Assembly: GCA_017941705.1 (NCBI GenBank)
Contig: JAGAVX010000052.1
Coordinates: 1 to 50,628, forward strand
DNA length: 50,628 nt
Source: Atopobiaceae bacterium
GTDB taxonomy: Bacteria > Actinomycetota > Coriobacteriia > Coriobacteriales > Atopobiaceae
Reading direction: 5' to 3'
Positions 1 to 8,989 of this stretch are shown piece by piece. Each line of letters begins with the position of its first letter. The stretch's first letter is position 1. Below the pieces are notes generated by a model. The model searched no databases. It was not told the origin of the DNA and saw only the letters and a program-made list of their open reading frames with translations. The position numbers and the translations under genes were made by a program.

Positions 1-132
1 AGACTAGCAGTCGTGCGTCGAGACGGACACGCCCACGGGCGGCGCGCGGCGGGGCGAGCCATAGAGAAGCGGTCCCGGCCCGAAGATTCTCGGGCTGGGA
101 CCGCTCTGCCTCTTGACAGATGAATCTACATA
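1..132. other. Intergenic edge of window
   Basis: No gene can be supported in the first 132 bases. Near position 28 lies GGACACGCCC, the core of repeat family B found elsewhere in the window, so this may be the cut edge of another copy. The rest is the hairpin described separately at 68-105. Confidence 0.4.
68..105 (-). terminator. Hairpin after the MoxR operon
   Basis: Arms at 68-83 and 90-105 pair over 16 bp with one G-U pair and a 6-nt loop. It lies just past the stop codon of the minus-strand MoxR gene, where a terminator is expected. The tail on that strand is only weakly U-rich (CTTCTCTAT), so its efficiency is uncertain. Confidence 0.55.
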
Positions 133-1659
133 TCAGAGCCCCTGAAGCTCGTCGACTTCACGCAGGAGGTCCAGTCCACGCTCGTGGAACATGAGCGCCT
201 GGCTGTGGGCAACGAACGAATCCGAGCCATGTGCGCTGACAAAGCGCATGAAGACGGGATCGACCGCTAGGTGCGAAGCGAAGACCAGCATCTCCTGCCC
301 GTCCCCAAAGCAGCGATCCAGGAAGGCCAGCGCCGCGTCGAGGTGGCCGCTCACGGTCTTGACCTGCTCCATCAGTGCGAGCGTTGCTGCGTTGAATGGC
401 CCTCGTGCCGCTTCGAAGGTGTTTGCCGCGCCGGAGTCCGCCTTTGAGCCGACGGCCGCCCACTGCGCGACGGCGGCGCGGAGCTGCTCGAGCAGCGCGC
501 TCCTTTCGGCGGCGATGCGCTGTGCCGAGGCACTTGCCGCGCCCTTTGCGAGCATCTCGTCGAGGTCCGCCCGTGCGCGGCTGGCCAGCTCGTCAATCGT
601 CCGCGCACCGTCGAAGCCCTCGAGGTCGGCCTTGTGCTGGGTCAGCAGGCTGCGCACATCGCGCAGGGCGGCTTCGGTGGCGTCGACGTCATGCACCTCG
701 TCGATGACGGCGTCGAGCAGAAGGTTCACCAGGGCTATGCGCTCATCGAACGGGGCCAGGCGGGCGCGGTGCTCGATGGCGCTTCCTGCGGTGCCTGCGA
801 GGATTTCGCCGACCTTGTAGTCGTCCTCGTACTTGGCAAAGAGGTCATAGTACAGAGAGAAGTCCTCCGCCGTCTCGCTGTCCTGCAGGTATTGCGAGAC
901 GAGGGCGATGCTCACGTCGAGCCCCTCGTGCTCGTAGGCGAGCAGCATGCGAGAGAGATCCTCCCAGCCACGAGCGGTGACGATGCGGGCTCCGCTGATG
1001 GCCGAGCGCACCTTGTAGAAGCTCTTGGGCTTGTTGGCGAGGTAGGTGGTGATTGCGGGATGCACGCCGTGCGCGATGGCATAGTCCATCCACACGTCCA
1101 CGTCGGGCTCGATGTCGATCTTCTTCATGCGGTCCATCATGGCGGGGTCAAAGTCGCGGGCGGCGCGGTTGTACTCGGGCGGGTTGCCGGCGCAGACGAT
1201 GATCCATCCCTGCGGGAGGCGATGCTGGCCAAAGGTCTTGTACTGCAAAAACTGCAGCATGGCGGGGGCGAGCGTCTCGCTGGCGCAGTTGACCTCGTCC
1301 AAGAACAGGATGCCCTCGCGTACGCCCGTCGAGGCGATGGCGTCGTGGGTCGCGGCAATGATCTCGCTCATCGTGTAGCGCGAGACCTTGTACGAACGGC
1401 CTCCAAAGACATCGTCGTCGATGTAGGGGAGGCCCAAGGCGCTCTGGCGGGTGTGGTGGGTGATCGAGTACGAGACAAAGTTGATGCCCATGCGCTCGGC
1501 GATCTGCGCGACGATGGCCGTCTTGCCGATGCCGGGAGGGCCCATGAGGATCAGTGGGCGCTGCATCTGGTCGGGGACGAGGGGCAGTCCGCGCTCGTCA
1601 CGCGCGAGATAGGCGCGAACGGCGCCTTCTACCTGCTGGGTTGCCTCACGTATGTTCAT
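133..1659 (-). CDS. MoxR-family AAA+ ATPase
   Basis: A 508-residue AAA+ ATPase of the MoxR/AAA_5 type. Visible motifs are Walker A GPPGIGKT (residues 40-47), Walker B ILFLDEVN (117-124), a sensor-1 region AGNP (157-160) and a likely arginine-finger segment MMDRM (174-178). The last ~180 residues are helical and Glu/Ala-rich, longer than in minimal MoxR proteins. MoxR ATPases usually act with VWA proteins as chaperone-like remodelling pairs, and the upstream gene in the operon is such a VWA protein. The start at 1659 is preceded by TAGGAG. It is the last gene of a three-gene minus-strand operon, 43 nt after the VWA gene. The target of the complex cannot be read from sequence. Confidence 0.9.
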   Translation of the reverse strand: MNIREATQQVEGAVRAYLARDERGLPLVPDQMQRPLILMGPPGIGKTAIVAQIAERMGINFVSYSITHHTRQSALGLPYIDDDVFGGRSYKVSRYTMSEIIAATHDAIASTGVREGILFLDEVNCASETLAPAMLQFLQYKTFGQHRLPQGWIIVCAGNPPEYNRAARDFDPAMMDRMKKIDIEPDVDVWMDYAIAHGVHPAITTYLANKPKSFYKVRSAISGARIVTARGWEDLSRMLLAYEHEGLDVSIALVSQYLQDSETAEDFSLYYDLFAKYEDDYKVGEILAGTAGSAIEHRARLAPFDERIALVNLLLDAVIDEVHDVDATEAALRDVRSLLTQHKADLEGFDGARTIDELASRARADLDEMLAKGAASASAQRIAAERSALLEQLRAAVAQWAAVGSKADSGAANTFEAARGPFNAATLALMEQVKTVSGHLDAALAFLDRCFGDGQEMLVFASHLAVDPVFMRFVSAHGSDSFVAHSQALMFHERGLDLLREVDELQGL

Positions 1660-1702
1660 CTATGCTCCTAACGCACATTTTCGTTGCTGGCACTTGCGGT
1701 GG

Positions 1703-3343
1703 CTAGTACACGCTCATGCTCTCGAACTCCCCTGGATGCAGCACCACTTGGATGGCCCATGGCGGCACGAGCTCGGGACGGTGGTCCTCGTCGTAGAACA
1801 CGAAGGCGCACTTGTAGGGCGGCATTCGGTCGGGGTAGATGCCCCACCCGTCGGTGAAGTACACCAGTCCCTGGAGGTCGTCGAACTCACCTGACTGGCG
1901 CAGTTCCTGCACGTAGCGAAAGGCTGGCCTGAAGTCGGTCCCGCCGAATCCGTAGAGCTTGATGTTGTGTCGCCAGCGGTTGAGGTCGGCGAGCGATGTG
2001 ATCTTGACGTCGCTCTGGACCCGCGCGTCCGCCTGAATGATGTGGATGTTGGTCTTGGCAAAGAATCCGCCCTCGCTGTTGAGCACGTCAAAGGTCGCGT
2101 CGACAAACTCCTGCACGACCTTGGCCGAGACCGAGCTGGAGGTGTCGATGACGATGGCGAAGTCGCGGATGCGCTTCTCGCTGCGGTACTCGAGCGGCTC
2201 GACGAGGGGCACGTTGCCGTAGAGGTCGAGGCCGTAGGTGTAGAAGATGTAGTCGAACTCGTCGTCGGAGAGGCGCATGTCCTCGTGCTCGACTGCAAAC
2301 TGCCGCAGGAACTCGCGGTAGTCGATCCGCTCGTGGGCGCTGACGGAGAGCTCGCGGACCAGCTTCCCAAGGCCTGCGCCGCGCTTGCGCGAGATGGTCT
2401 CGAGGTCGACTCGCATGCTCTTGGCGGCGCGCTCCCACGCCTTCTCTGCCAGCTCGCGTTGCGTCTCCGTCAGGGAGTCGCCCGCAGGTGCTCCCGTGCG
2501 GTCGTCGCCAGGACGGCCGTCCTGCTCGCCGTCCTCGGATTGCTCGCTGTCGTGCATGGCGTCGCGAGAGTCGCCCTTGCTGCGTGGCGCTTGCCTATCG
2601 GATGGTGCGTCCTCCTTGCTCTTTCCGGTGCCACTGCTCTCGTCAGGTCGTGTCACTGGTTGTGTGCTCGCGCCCGCGGGCGTTGGCTGCGAGTCTCCCA
2701 TCTGGTTGCTCGCACCGCCATCGGCACCTGAGGGCTGGCTCTGCGCGCCATCCGCCAAAGAGTTCGGCGGCCAAAGCTGGTGGTCGTCCACGTGGAAGAG
2801 CCGCTCCCATCGAGTCCGCTCGCTGGCGTAGGCTCCATCCTTGAGGGAACGATAGAGCTTCTCGGTGGTGACGGAGGAGGGGAGGTCCTTGTCGAGCCGG
2901 TCGAGGACTGCCTTGACCTGTGCCCCGCGTTCGCCGCTTCGCGCTCCAAGAATCTCGGCAACGACGCTTTCGGCGACGATGTCGCAGGCTAGGTTCCACG
3001 ATTGCGCGTCGATTGAGGCGTCGACAAAGGGGTGCAGCAAAAGGCAGTGCATCAGCACGTGGGCCAGGTCATGCACCGGCGCCTCGCGCGTGCGGGAGAA
3101 GTCCTGCAGCACTTTGGGCACGCATACGTAGAGCGTGTTGCCGTCGCAGGCAAATGCGTCTTCCAGCTCGGCTGGCTGCGGTTTTAGCAGGCCAATCGAC
3201 GAGGAGAGGAAGGGGTTGTCGGAGACCAGCAGGCCTCGTGCAAGGTCGATGACTTTCGACGCCAACTGCCACGCGCGGTCCTGGGTAAGGTCCTGCCGCC
3301 CTGTGCCCGAGCCGGTCTTTGTGTATGTTGCCTGGGGGTTCAT
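1703..3343 (-). CDS. VWA-domain protein with DUF2201-like N-terminus
   Basis: A 546-residue partner of the MoxR ATPase. The N-terminal ~190 residues resemble the putative metallopeptidase region of the DUF2201/COG3864 family. A low-complexity Asp/Ser/Gly/Gln-rich linker follows (about 195-290), and the C-terminal domain from ~390 is VWA-like. MIDAS-type residues are visible: DTSSS (400-404), Thr469 in GGTD, and Asp498 in FTDG. Where related proteins carry HExxH, this one reads HVLMH (95-99), so the glutamate needed for peptidase chemistry is missing and the domain is probably structural. It starts 9 nt after the ankyrin-like gene, with a TAGGAA-type ribosome site. Confidence 0.85.
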   Translation of the reverse strand: MNPQATYTKTGSGTGRQDLTQDRAWQLASKVIDLARGLLVSDNPFLSSSIGLLKPQPAELEDAFACDGNTLYVCVPKVLQDFSRTREAPVHDLAHVLMHCLLLHPFVDASIDAQSWNLACDIVAESVVAEILGARSGERGAQVKAVLDRLDKDLPSSVTTEKLYRSLKDGAYASERTRWERLFHVDDHQLWPPNSLADGAQSQPSGADGGASNQMGDSQPTPAGASTQPVTRPDESSGTGKSKEDAPSDRQAPRSKGDSRDAMHDSEQSEDGEQDGRPGDDRTGAPAGDSLTETQRELAEKAWERAAKSMRVDLETISRKRGAGLGKLVRELSVSAHERIDYREFLRQFAVEHEDMRLSDDEFDYIFYTYGLDLYGNVPLVEPLEYRSEKRIRDFAIVIDTSSSVSAKVVQEFVDATFDVLNSEGGFFAKTNIHIIQADARVQSDVKITSLADLNRWRHNIKLYGFGGTDFRPAFRYVQELRQSGEFDDLQGLVYFTDGWGIYPDRMPPYKCAFVFYDEDHRPELVPPWAIQVVLHPGEFESMSVY

Positions 3344-3352
3344 GCGCGGTTC

Positions 3353-4474
3353 CTAGAGCAGGAGGTCCGACAGGTCGGCGGACACGTCGCGGTGCTGGCT
3401 GCCGGCGGCGCGGTTGGGGTGATGCGCAAGCAGCCACGCCGCGGCTTCGGCATGGCCTGCCTTCGAGGCCGCCTCCATCGCAGCCTCGACGTTGCTGGCG
3501 GTAAGCGTGTCCTCCCACGAGGACAGCGCCTCGAGCTGGGGCATCCTGCCGTTTTTGGCCATCATGATCAGGAGGTTGCCGTTGTGCTCCTCGGTGCTGG
3601 GGGAGAGGTGATCGACCATGCCGGCGACCAGCTCGTCCTCCTTTTGCAGCCAGGAGAGCGCGTGCAGGCGTTCGAGAAAGACGTCGGGGGCCTGCTCGCA
3701 GACGAACTCGATGATGCGCGGGTGGGCCTTGGGCACGATGAGGTTGCCGAGGATGCGGCTAAGCGACTCGTACCCTTGCCCGCGCATGTGGTACATCTCG
3801 AGCATGCGGTTGGCAAAGGAAAGACAGGTCTCGGCGACTTCCTCGTCATGCTGGCCCTCGTGGCGCAGGGCGTGCCAGGCGCGTACGAGGGCGGCGCGAA
3901 GCAGGTCGTCAAATACGACTGCGTCAAAGCAGCCTTCGGAGGCGAGCCGTGCCACGAGGTCGCAGGTTGCGGCGAGGTCCGTGTCTTTGCGGTATGCGGG
4001 GCTTGCGAGGCTCTCGTTGGCGCGGCCCCTGAACGGCTCAAAGACCTCGGTCGACACGGTTGGGTCCATGGGGTTGAGGAAGAGCGTCGGGCTCTGGCGC
4101 GTGAGGTCAAAGCGCGTGAACGTTCCCTCGTGCGGAAGCAGCGCGCGATAGGTGGTCGGCTGGTGAACGCTGCCAAGCAGGTCGACGCCGCGGTCGAGCA
4201 ACAGGCGTGCGACGGGCTCGTTTGCGCAGCGCAGGGCCAGCGCGAGTGCCCATGACTCGTATACGAACTCGGGAAACGCCTCGTATGCGGCTGACACCAC
4301 ACGTGTCGAGCCAAAGACGCAGGCGCGCTCGAGTAGGTCGACTGCCTGTACGGGCGCAACCTGATCGTAGATGGGGGCAAGGGAGGCGAACGCATCGACG
4401 GACGCCTGTTCATCGCCGGTGACGATGATCGATCGCGCCTGCGCCGCGAGCTGCTCTGCCGTTTGCTGCGTCAT
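3353..4474 (-). CDS. Ankyrin-repeat-like protein
   Basis: A 373-residue soluble protein and first gene of the MoxR operon. Helical pairs resembling ankyrin repeats are seen around residues 50-100 (AVARLLLDRG-like pattern) and near the C-terminus (AGHAEAAAWLLAHHPN), with an NGNLLIMMAKNG-type unit before it. The middle is less clearly repeated. No signal peptide or membrane segment is visible. Its tight coupling to the VWA gene suggests a substrate adaptor or regulatory third subunit of the MoxR-VWA pair, which is an inference. The start has a G-rich site (GGGGG) upstream. Confidence 0.75.
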   Translation of the reverse strand: MTQQTAEQLAAQARSIIVTGDEQASVDAFASLAPIYDQVAPVQAVDLLERACVFGSTRVVSAAYEAFPEFVYESWALALALRCANEPVARLLLDRGVDLLGSVHQPTTYRALLPHEGTFTRFDLTRQSPTLFLNPMDPTVSTEVFEPFRGRANESLASPAYRKDTDLAATCDLVARLASEGCFDAVVFDDLLRAALVRAWHALRHEGQHDEEVAETCLSFANRMLEMYHMRGQGYESLSRILGNLIVPKAHPRIIEFVCEQAPDVFLERLHALSWLQKEDELVAGMVDHLSPSTEEHNGNLLIMMAKNGRMPQLEALSSWEDTLTASNVEAAMEAASKAGHAEAAAWLLAHHPNRAAGSQHRDVSADLSDLLL

Positions 4475-4960
4475 ATGCCTGCCCCCAATAATCTGCCAAC
4501 TATATCCTAGTGCAGTTGCAGGGCATGAGTGTTGTTATCCTTGTGGGACTTTGGATGATTCGTGTGCCACAGCCAGCAATGACGCAGGACGAAAGCATAA
4601 TCTTCGCGTTATTTGCGTGTCGTATCAGCTGGCGTAGCTTTGTATGCGCTTTTTTAGAGGCATGGATAAATTGCGACAAACAACGCATTTTGGTTGTGCA
4701 TTTTAGGCTCGATTTCATGTGGTGTCGAAGAGCGGGGCCCTAAAACTGCAAACAACGTTCAAAACGACTGCGGTTTGTGGATTTTTGGCACCTACAAATC
4801 ATCTTGTTTGCACTTGCTCTCACAGCAGCCGCACCCGTGCATTGGGGACAGGCACCAATGCACACGCGCGTGCATTGGGGACAGGCACCCGTGCACGCTG
4901 GCGTGCATCGGGGACAGGCTTTCCTTGGCGTGCACGTCCCCGATGCACGAAATGCGCTTC
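4475..4960. other. 486-bp gene-free stretch with repeats
   Basis: This lies between the start of the ankyrin-operon and the 3' end of the MFS gene. The first ~300 bp are AT-richer than the flanks and hold no convincing gene. A single GCACCTACAA arm (family C) lies at 4787-4796. A three-unit family A array occupies about 4838-4945. A promoter for the ankyrin-VWA-MoxR operon is expected at the left end, but I could not identify its boxes with confidence. Confidence 0.6.
4838..4946 (+). repeat. Family A array, three 33-bp units
   Basis: The core GGGGACAGGC begins at 4844, 4877 and 4910, an exact 33-bp period. Each unit has flanks that pair around the core (GTGCATTGG...CCAATGCAC type). The last unit ends in GGCTTTCC instead of GGCACC. 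A partial inverted copy (CGTCCCCGATGCAC) follows at 4935-4948. Confidence 0.9.
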
Positions 4961-6199
4961 CTAGCGGTGGTCAGGCACCTTGAGCATGATGGCGAATCCG
5001 ATGATGAAGAGCAGGGCGATCGAGAGGACTCCGAGTGACGGATTGCCCGTGAGGAAGGTGAACGCCGACACGAGGCCGGTGCCCATGATGGCGGCGTACT
5101 TGCCAAAGATGTCAAAGAATCCAAAGTACTCGTTGGCATGCTCCTTGGGGCACAGCTTGCCAAACTCGGAGCGTGACAGCGCCTGGATGCCGCCCTGGAA
5201 CAGGCCGACGCAGATGGCGAGAATCCAGAACTCGGTGGCGGTCCTGAGGAAGAACGCGGCAAACAGCGTGATGCAGAAGTAGCCGATGACTCCGACGAGG
5301 ATCATCTTCTTGGTGCCGAACTTGCGCCCGAGCCGCCCATAGATGATCGACGAGGGCCATGCGACAAACTGGGTGACCAACAGTGCGAGGACGAGCTGGG
5401 TTCCCTCGATGCCAAGGTTTGCGCCGTAGCTCGTGGCCATCTTGATGACGGTATGGACGCCGTCGATGTAGAAGAAGTAGGCGAGGATGAACCAGCGCAG
5501 CGCCTCGTCAGCCCAGATGTTCTTGAGGGTCGTGCCGATGCCCGTGATGGCACGGGCGATGGCGTGCGGCTCATAGGGCTTGTAGCTCTTCTGCTCGACG
5601 TTCTTGACCATGGGGATGGTGAAGGCGACCCACCATGCGGTGGTGATGGTGAATGCGATGAGCATGGCGGTCTGCATGGTGAGTCCCAGCTTCTCGGCGT
5701 TGAGCACCACGAGCAGGCACACGACGAAGGGGATGCAGCTGCCCACGTAGCCCCAGGCAAAGCCTTGGGACGAGACCTCGTCCATTCGTTCGTCGGTCGT
5801 GGCGTCGACCAGGAACGCGTCATAAAACACGAACGACGAGTTGAGCATGACCGCAGAGATGACATAGACAATCAGGAACGGTAGCCAATTGGAGGGAAAT
5901 CCCATGGCGATGGTGGCAATGGCTCCGATGCCTACCGTGCCGACGATGAACTTCTTGCGCATCCCCTTCATGTCGGCAATCGATCCGAGAATGGGCATGA
6001 GCAGTGCGATGATGAGCGAGGCGATGGTCTCGGCGAGACCCCATGCCCCGACAGCCACGTCTTGGACCGATGGGTCTTTGGCTGCAAGATAGTTGAAGTA
6101 GATGGGAATGACGCTGGTGGCGAGAAGGACGAGCGCCGAGTTGCCCACGTCGTAGAGAATCCAGCTGATTTCCGCCTTGGTGAACTTTGTGCGTGCCAT
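4961..6199 (-). CDS. MFS transporter, UMF1/Atg22-like
   Basis: A 412-residue membrane protein with about 12 hydrophobic segments. The N-terminus ISWILYDVGNSAL is characteristic of the UMF1 (Atg22-like) branch of the major facilitator superfamily. Bacterial members are putative effluxers of mostly unknown substrate. A basic MFS-type loop (RLGRKFGTKK) lies between later helices. The start at 6199 is preceded by AGGGGG, well spaced. It appears to be a single-gene unit, divergent from the phospholipase C-like gene. No substrate can be assigned from context. Confidence 0.9.
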   Translation of the reverse strand: MARTKFTKAEISWILYDVGNSALVLLATSVIPIYFNYLAAKDPSVQDVAVGAWGLAETIASLIIALLMPILGSIADMKGMRKKFIVGTVGIGAIATIAMGFPSNWLPFLIVYVISAVMLNSSFVFYDAFLVDATTDERMDEVSSQGFAWGYVGSCIPFVVCLLVVLNAEKLGLTMQTAMLIAFTITTAWWVAFTIPMVKNVEQKSYKPYEPHAIARAITGIGTTLKNIWADEALRWFILAYFFYIDGVHTVIKMATSYGANLGIEGTQLVLALLVTQFVAWPSSIIYGRLGRKFGTKKMILVGVIGYFCITLFAAFFLRTATEFWILAICVGLFQGGIQALSRSEFGKLCPKEHANEYFGFFDIFGKYAAIMGTGLVSAFTFLTGNPSLGVLSIALLFIIGFAIMLKVPDHR

Positions 6200-6470
6200 G
6201 GGTCCCCCTATTGGTTGGTATCACCCGATAAGCCATAAGAATATCAATTGGCGAATCCTTCGTTCGAGATACTCCTGCCAAGGGTGGGCAAAGCGTCGGC
6301 TGCTGTTATGCGAGCGCGTCCCAACCCAGCCCGAGCCCGCGGCGCAAACGAGTGTGGTGGGGGAGTGCGACCTTTGTCACTTTTGGCTGTGGCGGCTGTG
6401 CAAGGCGGTTTGGTTGCGCTACCCTAAACACACATGGAGGCATACTGAACGCAGCGTGAAAGGACATCCG

Positions 6471-7442
6471 ATGCCAGCCATTCTTACGCATGACTTCTTT
6501 GGCCGTGATGCGGCAGATACGGTTTCCTCGCAGGTAAACCTTATGTCAAAAGATGCGCGTGATGCGTTCATGCTTGGCAACCAGGGGCCTGACCCGCTGT
6601 TCTACCTCCTCATCGATCCGCGCATCGGCAAGCAGAGTCGCGTGGGTGACCTCATGCATCATGCGCGTCCGACAAAGCTGCTGCTCTCGTTGCGCGACGC
6701 CCTGACGATGCTCACCAAGTCCGAGCGCCCTGTTGGCGACGCGTATGCGGCGGGGTTCTTGTGCCACTACCTGCTTGACAGCTCCCTGCATCCCTTGGTG
6801 TTTGCCGAGCAGTATCGCGTCTGCGATGCGGGGGTCGACGGGCTTGGGCGCAAGGACGGCTCGATCGTCCATGCCGAGATCGAGCGCGACCTAGACGAGA
6901 TGGTCCTCTACGAGAAGCGGCGCGAGACGGTGGCCACGTACCGTCCGTATCGCGAGGTGCTTCGTGGCTCGGACGCCGTGCTGGCCATCATCGACAAGCT
7001 CTACTTCTACATGAATCTCTGGACGTACAGCCGCACGCTCGAGCTTGATACCTACACGCACGCGGTGAAGTCGTTCCGCGTCATGCAGCACGTGTTCTGG
7101 TCACCCAAAGGGCGCAAGTCAAAGGCGCTGGATATCATCGAGCGCGTGGGGCGCAGGGGCGGTTACTCGCTGGCACGCGCCATGTCGCACCACGCCCGTG
7201 CCTCCGCAGAGTCTCCCTTTGCCAATCAGGACCATAACGAGTGGACCAACCCGTTCACCGGGGCTGTCTCGACGGAGAGCTTCTGGGATCTGTACGAGGA
7301 GGCCCTTGGGCGCGTGTTTGATGCGGAGGCGCTGTTCTTCTCGGGCGACTTCGACGCCGAGGCGGCGGAGCGCCTGACCAATAACCTGAACTTCTCGGGT
7401 GCCCCGGTCGATCCCGACAGCGCTGACGAGCCGGCCGAGTAA
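6471..7442 (+). CDS. Zinc-dependent phospholipase C-like protein
   Basis: A 323-residue protein of the PF00882 type. The pattern of potential metal ligands fits this family: an early THDFFG, GNQGPDPLFY, then GFLCHYLLDSSLHP and a following HAEIERDLDE. No signal peptide is visible, so it may act in the cytoplasm. I chose ATG 6471 because the family-like sequence starts there (MPAILTHDFFG) and GAAAGGA precedes it; the frame remains open upstream to 6177 but the extra residues look like translated spacer. vsr starts 4 nt after its stop. Confidence 0.8.
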   Translation: MPAILTHDFFGRDAADTVSSQVNLMSKDARDAFMLGNQGPDPLFYLLIDPRIGKQSRVGDLMHHARPTKLLLSLRDALTMLTKSERPVGDAYAAGFLCHYLLDSSLHPLVFAEQYRVCDAGVDGLGRKDGSIVHAEIERDLDEMVLYEKRRETVATYRPYREVLRGSDAVLAIIDKLYFYMNLWTYSRTLELDTYTHAVKSFRVMQHVFWSPKGRKSKALDIIERVGRRGGYSLARAMSHHARASAESPFANQDHNEWTNPFTGAVSTESFWDLYEEALGRVFDAEALFFSGDFDAEAAERLTNNLNFSGAPVDPDSADEPAE

Positions 7443-7446
7443 CGTC

Positions 7447-7968
7447 ATGCCGCACGAGGTGAGCGTGGCCACACGTCACGTCATGCAGGCGAACCGCTCC
7501 AAGAACACCAAGCCCGAGCTGCTGGTCAGGCACAAGTTGCGCGAGGCGGGCCTATCGGGGTATCGCCTGCACTGGAAGAAGGCCCCCGGAAAGCCCGACG
7601 TGTGCTATCCGGGTCGCAAGGTGGCGGTATTCGTCAACGGTTGCTACTGGCATCGATGCCCACACTGCGCGCTCCCGCTTCCCAAGACCAACGTCGAGTT
7701 CTGGACGCAGAAGTTCGCGCGCAACCGTCTGCGCGATGAGCGCGATCAGCGGTTGCTGGTGGAGCAGGGCTGGACCGTGCTGGTGGTGTGGGAGTGCCGT
7801 CTTAAGGGGGCGCACCTCGAGGGGACCATGCGCGAGCTGGTGAGCGAGGTCGAGGGTGCGGCGCACAGGGACGGAGGCAGGCTCGTGGAGGTCGGAGCCA
7901 CTGCGCCGTGGAAGCTTGCCGTCCGTCGCAAGCGCATGCATGCGCACCGGACCTTGGGCCGCAGGTAA
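7447..7968 (+). CDS. vsr: Very short patch repair endonuclease Vsr
   Basis: A 173-residue DNA mismatch endonuclease. Family hallmarks are present: NRSKNTKPELLVR (15-28), GKPDVCYP with the predicted catalytic Asp51, GCYWHRCPHC (65-74) carrying the catalytic His69 and zinc-ligand Cys/His residues, PKTN (79-82) and VWEC with Cys117. Vsr nicks DNA next to T:G mismatches left by deamination of 5-methylcytosine, so it usually accompanies a cytosine methyltransferase. None is present here. The start at 7447 gives the family's normal N-terminus; an in-frame extension to 7399 would overlap the upstream gene. Confidence 0.93.
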   Translation: MPHEVSVATRHVMQANRSKNTKPELLVRHKLREAGLSGYRLHWKKAPGKPDVCYPGRKVAVFVNGCYWHRCPHCALPLPKTNVEFWTQKFARNRLRDERDQRLLVEQGWTVLVVWECRLKGAHLEGTMRELVSEVEGAAHRDGGRLVEVGATAPWKLAVRRKRMHAHRTLGRR

Positions 7969-8146
7969 CGCCGCGCCCCGATGAGACTATGGCTGGCCTC
8001 TGGCCCCGGCTCACGCTGCCGCCATCGGCCGTTGCCGTCCCGCAAGACCTCCGCGCTAGCCCAAACAGACGAATTGGGCTATGCTAGCAAGTTGTTGTAG
8101 GAGACGCGTGCATGCGATGCGCGACGTCACTTGGAGGATGCCCAGC

Positions 8147-8953
8147 ATGGCAACATATGTGTTCTCTGACGTACATGGACACTTTGGGACGCTCGACCGT
8201 CTGCTCGAGCGTGTGTCTCCGACGTCAGACGACCGCATATTCATGCTTGGCGACATGATCGACCGCGGGCCAGATCCCATCTCGGTGGTGCGCTGTTGCT
8301 ATCAGCTGCCCAACACGACCGTGCTGATGGGCAACCACGAGGACCTGATGCTGTCGTACTACTCCGACCCAGATGACACCATGGCACGCGTCAACTGGCT
8401 GATAAACGGTGGCGAGACGACGCAGGAGGGCCTGCGCTCGCTGCCTGTCGACGAGCGGATCGAGCTTGCGCGTTGGCTCTTTACCCTGCCGTTGTACGCG
8501 CAGGCCGAGGTCGGTGGCAGGCGGTATCTCCTTGTTCATGCGGGAATCGACCCGCGGCGCATCCCTTCCAAGGATGTGGCCGAATGGGACGAGATTGCGA
8601 TAGACGAGGTCGTTGCCGACCAGTATCGCGATGACCTCATGTGGATCCGCGAGGACTTCTGGAGCGTGCCCACTGGGCTTGTCAACGAGAAGGGCGAAGG
8701 ACCCATCGTCATTGCGGGCCATACCCCGACGCTCTATCTCGAGCACATGGCAGATCTGCCCGACCGCCCGGCCAAAAACGCACGTGGCCTCTGCCAGATG
8801 GTGCGGGTCGGTGCCTGCGAGCAGACCGGCGGGGTCGCCGACCGCTGGGACATCGACTGCGGATGTGCGGGTGGCGCAGGCTTTGGCCAGCTGCTCATGC
8901 TGCGCCTCGATGACGGCGAGGAGATCTACGAGCCCGTTCGCGAGGGCGAGTAG
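8147..8953 (+). CDS. PP1-type serine/threonine phosphatase (metallophosphoesterase)
   Basis: A 268-residue calcineurin-like phosphoesterase. The metal-site motifs appear in order: SDVHG (Asp8, His10), GDMIDRGPD (Asp36, Asp39, Arg40), GNHED (63-66), HAGID near 127 and AGHTP near 188. This arrangement matches bacterial PrpA/ApaH-like protein phosphatases. ATG 8147 is favoured because TTGGAGG lies 9 nt upstream; an ATG at 8138 would leave no spacing. The downstream phosphatase gene converges with it 36 nt away. A role in dephosphorylating protein or a dinucleotide is possible; substrate is unknown. Confidence 0.88.
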   Translation: MATYVFSDVHGHFGTLDRLLERVSPTSDDRIFMLGDMIDRGPDPISVVRCCYQLPNTTVLMGNHEDLMLSYYSDPDDTMARVNWLINGGETTQEGLRSLPVDERIELARWLFTLPLYAQAEVGGRRYLLVHAGIDPRRIPSKDVAEWDEIAIDEVVADQYRDDLMWIREDFWSVPTGLVNEKGEGPIVIAGHTPTLYLEHMADLPDRPAKNARGLCQMVRVGACEQTGGVADRWDIDCGCAGGAGFGQLLMLRLDDGEEIYEPVREGE

Positions 8954-8989
8954 GCCCACGAGGCGCGCTGCGGGTCTGTGCGTTCCGGG

